In this document: in pieces, positions 58,533 to 64,000 of the stretch
How positions within the stretch are numbered: position 1 is the first letter of the stretch
Layout: each line of letters starts with the position of its first letter
Source: Bradyrhizobium diazoefficiens USDA 110
GTDB taxonomy: Bacteria > Pseudomonadota > Alphaproteobacteria > Rhizobiales > Xanthobacteraceae
Length of the DNA: 64,000 nt
NCBI RefSeq assembly: GCF_000011365.1
Contig: NC_004463.1
Location: 372,001 to 436,000, forward strand
Reading direction: 5' to 3'
Notes under the pieces: generated by a model
The model's database searches: none
What the model was told of the DNA's origin: nothing
The model's input: only the letters and a program-made list of their open reading frames with translations
Program-made: the position numbers and the translations under genes

Positions 58533-58546
58533 CCGTAAGACTACGG
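58533..58546 (-). promoter_or_regulatory. CCGTA-N4-TACGG element, site d (toward LuxR-fusion gene)
   Basis: CCGTA-AGAC-TACGG. On the minus strand TTAAC follows after exactly 9 nt (58523-58519) and CTAAAC at 58497-58492, then the gene start at 58484. In the rest of the 58485-58825 gap only a TACGG half site near 58713 was noted. Confidence 0.65.
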
Positions 58547-58825
58547 TAATTTTGGCAGTTTTGCGCTAAAACACCGGCGTCGGCACAATTTATGCTTGCG
58601 CGAAGCTTGCCTTGACCATGCAAGGGTTGAGAATTTCGCCCACTTCCTGGGCAGACGGGCCGAAGCCTCCTTAACCGCCGTCGCCCGGACGGTCCTCCGC
58701 CGCCCCCGGATTTTACGGATAAATTAACGGCGACTTGCTTCTCTAGAGCCCGATTGAGAGCGCGCAAATGCCTCCATGCATTGAGCCCGTAGGCTTGCTG
58801 GAATCGTTGCGGAAGATTGCGTGCC

Positions 58826-59989
58826 ATGAACGAGATCGATCGGCTGACCGAATTCTTGCAGAGGCTGACGCCGCTGTCGCGCAGCTGTCTGCTCAGCGAG
58901 CTCGAACGGCTCGAGCTGTGCGGCATCGACATGCCGGGCTCGGCCGACGTCCAGGCCCGCCTGCGCGCCGAGTTTCGCAAGGACGGTTCGACCCAGGCGC
59001 GCGCCACCAGCCCCTCGCGTTATTTCTTCGCCCCGCTCGAGCTGCTGCTGATCGACGGCGCACCCGAGCATGCCAATATGGGGCGAATTTCGCGCAACAC
59101 CCTCACCCCGATCTGGGAGTGGATCTGCCGCGATCTGCTGCCGACCATGGCGCACGACTACATCAAGGCGATCAACGACCAGGTCGCCGCCAACAACCCG
59201 AAGGAAGTGCTGAAGGTCGCGTCGATCTTCCAAACCAAGGTCGTCAAGGTCCTCGAGAACACCCTCGCATCAGCGGAGAGCGCCGAGTTCGCCCGCGGCA
59301 AGCTCGCGCAATACACGGCTTCGCGCAGCGCCTTCGACGACGTGAAGAAGATGCAGCAGGTGCTGCGCGCCGGCGCCGCGCTGCCGAAGTTCAACGAAAA
59401 GCTGCCCGAGAAGATCGCGAAATTCGACGACGGCCAGGTTGCCCAGATCACCGCGCAGCTCGATGCCTTCAAGAAGGCTCATCCCGAGGCGCTGCCCTTC
59501 GCGCTGGCGCTGGTGGCGCGGCGGCTGAAGACGTCCTGGCAATTGGTGCGCCTCGCCACCAAGGCCGCCGCGAGCAAGAGCGCGGCCGACGTCGCTGCCG
59601 CGCCCTATGCCTGCGTCGTTGCCATGGTGCTCGACCGGCTCGACGACAAGCGCCTCGCGCTCAGGATCGCTCTCCGGCACAACCGGGTGCTGGTCGCCCG
59701 CGACCTGCTCGCCGAAATCTACGACACCGAATATGCGCTCAAGGTCCGCATCGACGGCATCGAACATTGCGAATGGGGCGTCCGGCTCCAGCAATTGATG
59801 GACGCGATCGCGGCGCTGGTGGCCGCCGAGGTAAGCCGCTTCCCGGCCAATGTCGGACACATTCTCGGCTCGCGCCGGCTACGCAGTCACGATACGCTCG
59901 GCGGCAAGCTGTCCTACCTGGCGTGGAAGGGACGCGATGCCGTGCAGGACGGCGCGGCGGCGTTTCGCAAATTGATCGGGCAGACCTGA
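58826..59989 (+). CDS. Protein of unknown function, 387 residues
   Basis: ATG at 58826 with GGAAG ten bases upstream. A soluble, mainly helical protein. Short conserved-looking blocks: MNEIDRLTEFLQRLTPLSRSCL, RYFFAPLELLLIDGAPEHAN (~70), WEWICRDLLP (~98), AKFDDGQVAQITAQLDAF (~200), LAWKGRDAVQDGAAAFRKLI at the end. It looks like a conserved Bradyrhizobium/Rhodopseudomonas type, but I cannot name a function. It is divergent from the LuxR-fusion gene with a 341-base gap holding site d and a possible TACGG half site. Confidence 0.82.
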   Translation: MNEIDRLTEFLQRLTPLSRSCLLSELERLELCGIDMPGSADVQARLRAEFRKDGSTQARATSPSRYFFAPLELLLIDGAPEHANMGRISRNTLTPIWEWICRDLLPTMAHDYIKAINDQVAANNPKEVLKVASIFQTKVVKVLENTLASAESAEFARGKLAQYTASRSAFDDVKKMQQVLRAGAALPKFNEKLPEKIAKFDDGQVAQITAQLDAFKKAHPEALPFALALVARRLKTSWQLVRLATKAAASKSAADVAAAPYACVVAMVLDRLDDKRLALRIALRHNRVLVARDLLAEIYDTEYALKVRIDGIEHCEWGVRLQQLMDAIAALVAAEVSRFPANVGHILGSRRLRSHDTLGGKLSYLAWKGRDAVQDGAAAFRKLIGQT

Positions 59990-60162
59990 CCTCCGGCAGC
60001 GCACTCAATGCGCGCGCGGCAGGCACAGGAAGCGATCGAGAAATCGCCCTGACAGCACGAACCTGAACCACCAATACAATATCCGCCGCGTCGTCATTGC
60101 TGCGATCCTCGACAGCCCACCACCGGCTGCCTGAAGCAATAGCGCAGGTGCAGCAAACCGCA

Positions 60163-60178
60163 TGTGATCTGCTTCACA
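60163..60178. promoter_or_regulatory. Perfect Crp-type operator
   Basis: TGTGA-TCTGCT-TCACA, an exact match to the CRP consensus, 146 bases upstream of the 60324 gene. The Crp-like protein encoded at 4445 keeps the recognition residues for this site. Nothing else was found in 59990-60323. Confidence 0.6.
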
Positions 60179-60323
60179 CTTGCGCGGTCGCGGCCACGCA
60201 TTGTCGCAGAACCGTCACGAGAAGAGGCGGAACATGCGCGCATCGCGCGAAAATGAGTTCTTCGGCCGTAGCTGCCGCTCTTATCCTCCGATGCACGGCA
60301 TGAGCATTGGGAAGGAATCCGCG

Positions 60324-60749
60324 ATGAGATCGAACCGACGGACATTGACGATGGCGGTCCTGCTTGCGGGCGCGCTGGCGCTCACATCGACGACGATGGC
60401 ACAGACGTCGCCGCCGCAAGGCAATGCCGCGCCGACCGCCGACAACGCCGTGCTGCTCACCGTCTTCTTCAAGCACGACCAGTCCCGCCCGCTCAACGAG
60501 CTGAATGCGCAGCTCGATAGGCAGGGATTCCACAAAGCGTTTCCGCCGCCCGGAATCGAGGTCGTGAGCTGGTACGTGATGATGGGCATCGGCCAGGTGA
60601 TCACGCTGCGCCTGCCGGCTTCGCGGCTGCGCGAGGTCAATCGCGTCATCGAGGATACCGCGTGGGGCTCGTACCGCACCGAGTTCTATCCGACCTATGA
60701 CTACAAGGCGGTCGGGATGGCTCAGCACGACAAAGCCACAGCCAATTGA
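60324..60749 (+). CDS. Exported protein of unknown function, 141 residues
   Basis: ATG at 60324 (AAGGAAT upstream; other in-frame Mets at 60300 and before lack signals). A signal peptide (TMAVLLAGALALTSTTMAQ) leads to a mature domain of ~105 residues with an alpha/beta pattern: VLLTVFFKHDQSRPLNELNAQL, GIEVVSWYVMMGIGQVITLRLP, LREVNRVIEDTAWGSYRTEF. The betahelix-strand order resembles a ferredoxin-like dimeric alpha/beta-barrel domain, but this is uncertain. A perfect Crp-type site lies upstream, so it may be cAMP-controlled. Confidence 0.8.
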   Translation: MRSNRRTLTMAVLLAGALALTSTTMAQTSPPQGNAAPTADNAVLLTVFFKHDQSRPLNELNAQLDRQGFHKAFPPPGIEVVSWYVMMGIGQVITLRLPASRLREVNRVIEDTAWGSYRTEFYPTYDYKAVGMAQHDKATAN

Positions 60750-61032
60750 GGCGAGCGTTATTCAATTGGGCGACACGCGAACGGCTTCGTCCAATTGCAG
60801 GACACCGGTCTTGATCTCGCAGCGGCCGCATCTTTCAAAAATCTCTCGCGATGACCGTGTCATGCGCCCGTCACGCACGGTCAGACGTAAAGACTCTTCG
60901 AAGAAGATCCGAACAATTTTAGGAATGATGAGGGCTTTAACGTTACCCAGATAATCCGACAATCGACTGAAGCCCTCCATATTTGAAACTGCTCCCATCG
61001 CTAACACCGTCGCGGAACGGGAGTGGTTTGCG

Positions 61033-62241
61033 ATGAACGATCAAATTGTAGAACTCGCCGGCGGAAGGCCCAGAACCTTCGGACGGCGAAAGGTAACGCC
61101 GCGCGCTTGCGTCGCCGACGGCAAGCGCCATCTGCGTGCTTTCCTCGCCGAGGTGCTGGAGGATCTCGGCTTCGTCACGACCGAATGCGCCAGCGCGGAG
61201 GAGCTGCAAACCGTACTGACGCGCGAGCTGCCGGATCTGATCCTGCTCGGAATCGCCGCCGACGGCATCGAGCCCGGGACATTTCTGCAGACGCTGGTTC
61301 GCGAGGCATTCGACGGCAAGGTTCTCGCCGTCGGCGCCCGCGAGTCGATCATCGTCAGGGCCGTGCAGCAGGTCGGCGAGGAATATGGCCTTGCGATGCT
61401 GCCGCCGCTGACCACGCCCTTTGCCGCCGAGACGCTGCGCGAGCGCGTCGCGATGCTGCTGCCGGAGGAGCCGGCGCCGAGCCCGGCCGTGCATGTCGGC
61501 GAGGCCCTGCATGCCGGCTGGCTCGAGCTCTGGTATCAGCCCAAGATCGACGCGAGGACGCTGATCCGCAACGGCGCCGAGGCACTGGTGCGGATCCGCC
61601 ATCCGACCTGGGGCGTGGTGCCGCCCGCCTATTTCATCCCCGAGGCGCACGATCCGCATCTGCGCGACCTGTCCGATTTCGTGATCGGGCGCGCCGTGCA
61701 GGACTGGCACTATCTGCTGGAGCACCAGAGCCCGGTCGATCTCTCGATCAACCTGCCGGCCTCGTATCTGAAGGAGCCGCAGGCCGTGCGCGATCTCTGC
61801 CGGCGCGTGCCGACGCATCCGGCCTTCGGCGGACTGACGATCGAGATCGACAGCGAGGAGGCGATCCGCGACCTCGATCACCTCGCCGAGGTGGCGCGGG
61901 AAGTGCGCCTGCACAATATCGGCCTGTCGATCGACAATCTCGGCGCCAACTGGCCGTCGCTGATGGACCGGGACAGGCTCCCCTTCATCAAGCTGAAGGC
62001 CGACCGGCACTTCGTCACCGGCAGCGGCAATGACCGCCTCAAGCGCACGGTGTGCCGCCACATCGTCGAGCTTGCGCAGGGCTACGGTGCGTGCGCGATC
62101 GCCGAAGGCGTCGAGAGCCGCGCCGACCTCGTCGCCGCAAACGAGCTCGGCTTCGACTTCGTGCAGGGCTTTCTGTTCGGCAAGCCGATGCCGCTGAAGA
62201 AGTTTGCCCGTTCGACGCTGACGAAGACGGTGATGGAGTGA
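61033..62241 (+). CDS. Degenerate REC fused to EAL domain
   Basis: A 402-residue protein. Residues ~23-145 resemble a receiver, but the acceptor Asp is replaced (LILLGIAADG, Gly73), so it cannot be phosphorylated in the usual way. Residues ~155-400 are an EAL domain: EALVR (Glu183), SIN (Asn240), EID (Glu271), Lys320 in FIKLKAD, AEGVES (Glu358), Gln378. The paired acidic motif DDFG is DNLG (Asp301, Asn302), so the second metal-site Asp is changed and phosphodiesterase activity may be reduced. It could serve as a c-di-GMP binding effector. It ends convergent to the DMT gene with no clear terminator. Confidence 0.88.
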   Translation: MNDQIVELAGGRPRTFGRRKVTPRACVADGKRHLRAFLAEVLEDLGFVTTECASAEELQTVLTRELPDLILLGIAADGIEPGTFLQTLVREAFDGKVLAVGARESIIVRAVQQVGEEYGLAMLPPLTTPFAAETLRERVAMLLPEEPAPSPAVHVGEALHAGWLELWYQPKIDARTLIRNGAEALVRIRHPTWGVVPPAYFIPEAHDPHLRDLSDFVIGRAVQDWHYLLEHQSPVDLSINLPASYLKEPQAVRDLCRRVPTHPAFGGLTIEIDSEEAIRDLDHLAEVAREVRLHNIGLSIDNLGANWPSLMDRDRLPFIKLKADRHFVTGSGNDRLKRTVCRHIVELAQGYGACAIAEGVESRADLVAANELGFDFVQGFLFGKPMPLKKFARSTLTKTVME

Positions 62242-62414
62242 GCGCGTTCGCGGCGATCGCGCTCGCAAGCGTGCACTGTCGATTGCTTCGAAGCGCTTCC
62301 GGCGTGCCACGCGCGGGTGTCGTGATCCCGCGCGCGTTCGCCGTGATGCAAGGCAATTCGGAGAACTACGCTGTTTCCGCGCGAACATCCGTCGGCTGCG
62401 GCAATGGGCTGTCG

Positions 62415-63275
62415 TCAGGCAAACCGCCGCGCGAAGAAGACGCAGACGACGACGAGCGCGGTCGCGGCGATCATGCCCCATGCGACCGGCTCATGCAGCA
62501 GGAGGCCGGCAAGCGCGAGACCGAAGAACGGCTGGAGCTGCTGCAACTGACCGACGCGCGCGATGCCGCCGATCGCAAGGCCGCGGTACCAGAAGATGAA
62601 GCCGACGAACATGCTGAAGATCGAGACGTAGGCGAGCCCGATCCAGGCCGGCGCACCGACGCCGCTCCATGTCGACGGCCAGGTCAGGATCGCGACCGGC
62701 ACCATCAGCGGCACCGCAAGCAGCAGCGCCCAGGAGATCACCTGCCAGCCGCCGAGGCGGCGCGACAAAGCGGCGCCTTCGGCATAGCCGAGCCCGCACA
62801 GCACGATCGCGGCGACCATCAGCAGATCGCCGGCGAGTGACGCCGAGCCGTCGTTGGAGAGAGCAAAGCCGCCCACCGTGGCGCTGCCGAGGATCGCGAA
62901 CAGCCAGAACAGCGGTCTTGGCCGCTCGCCGCCGCGCAGCACGGCGAAGATCGCGGTCGAGAGCGGTAAGAGGCCGATGAACACGATCGAATGCGCGGAG
63001 GTGATGTGCTGGAGCGCAAGCGCCGTCAGCAGGGGGAAGCCGACCACCACGCCGATCGAGACGATGGCGAGCGAGGCGAGATCCTTTCGCTGCGGCCGCG
63101 CCTGACGGAGCAGGCCGAGCACGGCCGCGCCTATCAGCGCGGCGATGACCGCGCGCGCCGACGTCAGGAACAGCGCGGAGAAGCCGCCGACCGCCACGCG
63201 CGTCGCCGGCAGCGAGCCGCTGAAGATGATGACGCCGAGAAGCCCGTTGCCCCAGCCGCTGCCCGCCGATTGCAT
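62415..63275 (-). CDS. DMT-family (EamA) transporter
   Basis: A 286-residue protein with ten membrane segments in two EamA repeats (first GLLGVIIFSGSLPATRVAVGG, second starting near ASLAGDLLMVAAIVLCGLGYAEGAA), ending in a short basic tail FFARRFA. DMT members export amino acids, purines or other small metabolites. It is divergent from the MocR-type regulator, which probably controls it; this pairing of MocR regulators with DMT exporters is common. Confidence 0.9.
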   Translation of the reverse strand: MQSAGSGWGNGLLGVIIFSGSLPATRVAVGGFSALFLTSARAVIAALIGAAVLGLLRQARPQRKDLASLAIVSIGVVVGFPLLTALALQHITSAHSIVFIGLLPLSTAIFAVLRGGERPRPLFWLFAILGSATVGGFALSNDGSASLAGDLLMVAAIVLCGLGYAEGAALSRRLGGWQVISWALLLAVPLMVPVAILTWPSTWSGVGAPAWIGLAYVSIFSMFVGFIFWYRGLAIGGIARVGQLQQLQPFFGLALAGLLLHEPVAWGMIAATALVVVCVFFARRFA

Positions 63276-63383
63276 GTCCGCCTCGTCTTCTTGGGCGGCG
63301 ATACTCGGCCTTCACCGGTGGCAAGAACAGCCACAATCCAGTACAATCCGGCCAAACTGTATGGGTATGGAAGGCAGTACACC

Positions 63384-64000
63384 TTGGACAGCGGGGCGCT
63401 GACGAAAGGCCGGGGCGGCACCCGGACCGTTGATGTGATGAGCGCGATCCGCGCCAAGGTCGCGGGCCGCGCGCTCGGTGCCGGCGACCGCCTGCCGTCG
63501 ATCCGCAGCCTTGCCGCGACGATGGGTGTTTCGCCCTCCACCGTCGTCGAGGCCTATGATCGCCTCGCCGCCGAAGGCCTGATCCGCCCCCGTCGTGGCT
63601 CCGGCTTCTACGTCTCGCCGACCGTCACGCCGCCCCTTGCGTTGACCGAGGTCGAGCCGCGCCGCGACCGGGAGGTCGATCCGTTCTGGGTTTCGCGGCA
63701 ATCGCTCGATGCCGACGAAAGCGTGCTCAAACCCGGCTGCGGCTGGCTGCCGCCGGAGTGGATGCCGGAAGAGGCCTTGCGCCGCGCCGCTCGCGCGCTC
63801 GCCCGCACGGATGCGAGCGTATTGACCAATTACGGTTCGACATCCGGCTCCCTCGCCCTGCGCCGGCTGCTGCTGACGCGGCTCGCGGAAGACGCAATCG
63901 AGGCTTCGGCCGACCAGTTGATGCTGACGGGTTCAGGCACGCAGGCAACCGACTTGATCTGCCGCTTCCTGCTCCGTCCCGGCGACACCGTGTTGGTGGA
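63384..64000 (+). CDS. MocR-type regulator (GntR HTH + aminotransferase fold), 5' part
   Basis: The gene runs off the window end after ~205 codons. The TTG at 63384 is the best start (GGAAGG nine bases upstream; frame MDSGALTKGRGG), before an internal Met at 63438. The winged HTH is clear: DRLPSIRSLAATMGVSPSTVVEAYDRLAAEGLIRPRRGSGFYV-type core (residues ~37-80, cited in part). Then begins a class I aminotransferase-like domain (LTNYGSTSGSLALRRLLL, TGSGTQATDLICRF). MocR proteins bind pyridoxal phosphate or an amino-donor adduct and regulate neighbouring genes. CAGTAC appears twice upstream (63340 and 63375), possible operator direct repeats in the gap to the DMT gene. Confidence 0.88.
   Translation, partial: MDSGALTKGRGGTRTVDVMSAIRAKVAGRALGAGDRLPSIRSLAATMGVSPSTVVEAYDRLAAEGLIRPRRGSGFYVSPTVTPPLALTEVEPRRDREVDPFWVSRQSLDADESVLKPGCGWLPPEWMPEEALRRAARALARTDASVLTNYGSTSGSLALRRLLLTRLAEDAIEASADQLMLTGSGTQATDLICRFLLRPGDTVLV

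Overview
The window looks like a chromosomal piece of a Bradyrhizobium-type alphaproteobacterium (Nitrobacteraceae/Rhizobiales). The evidence is high GC with strongly GC-biased third codon positions, many GTG/TTG starts, hairpin repeats of the kind scattered through Bradyrhizobium genomes, a FixJ-type regulator, a GGAAC-N17-CGTT (EcfG-type) promoter, and gene families such as LTXXQ proteins, caspase-like proteins and RraA-like aldolases. No tRNA, rRNA, prophage, insertion sequence or CRISPR array was seen.

Layout. 0-4.4 kb: end of an OmpA-family gene with its terminator, then an RND efflux adaptor/pump pair. 4.4-10.1 kb: a cAMP-type module, with a Crp-like regulator divergent from an AsmA protein and a class III adenylate cyclase, and a Crp-like operator between them. 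10.1-18.6 kb: envelope and unknown proteins, a GGDEF-EAL protein, ribosomal protein S21 and a small DnaA_N-like protein; two copies of a ~130 bp composite repeat lie here. 18.7-29.2 kb: a GMC oxidoreductase, small proteins (one under an EcfG-type promoter), a lactonase, an orphan efflux adaptor, a pseudo-caspase, an unknown 576-residue protein, a nuclease-fold protein and an aminotransferase. 29.4-34.4 kb: an MBOAT O-acyltransferase with an SGNH-like partner, and oligopeptidase B. 34.4-40.4 kb: a catabolic operon (ABC importer, L-arabinonate-type dehydratase, RraA-like aldolase) divergent from a GntR/FCD regulator, with a 26-bp perfect palindrome between them.

40.4-62.2 kb is a dense signalling region: chemoreceptor, response regulators, a large hybrid kinase, a FixJ-like regulator, a cheA-cheW-cheY-cheR-PilZ operon without cheB, two tandem Crp/Fnr paralogues with three conserved cysteines, a lone Hpt protein, a protein joining a histidine-less DHp-like helix to a LuxR DNA-binding domain, and a degenerate REC-EAL protein. 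The last 1.7 kb holds a DMT exporter divergent from a MocR-type regulator that runs off the end.

The most interesting observation is a shared promoter element, CCGTA-N4-TACGG, found only between 42.7 and 58.6 kb: four perfect copies and one with a single mismatch. Each is oriented toward a gene (chemoreceptor, 101-residue protein beside the FixJ-like regulator, cheA, 82-residue protein, LuxR-fusion gene). Each has a TTAAC/TTCAC block 9-10 nt downstream and, in four of five, a CTA-type -10-like block about 35 nt downstream. This points to an undescribed regulon tying the chemosensory genes to NarL/FixJ-type regulators. All counts were made by eye.
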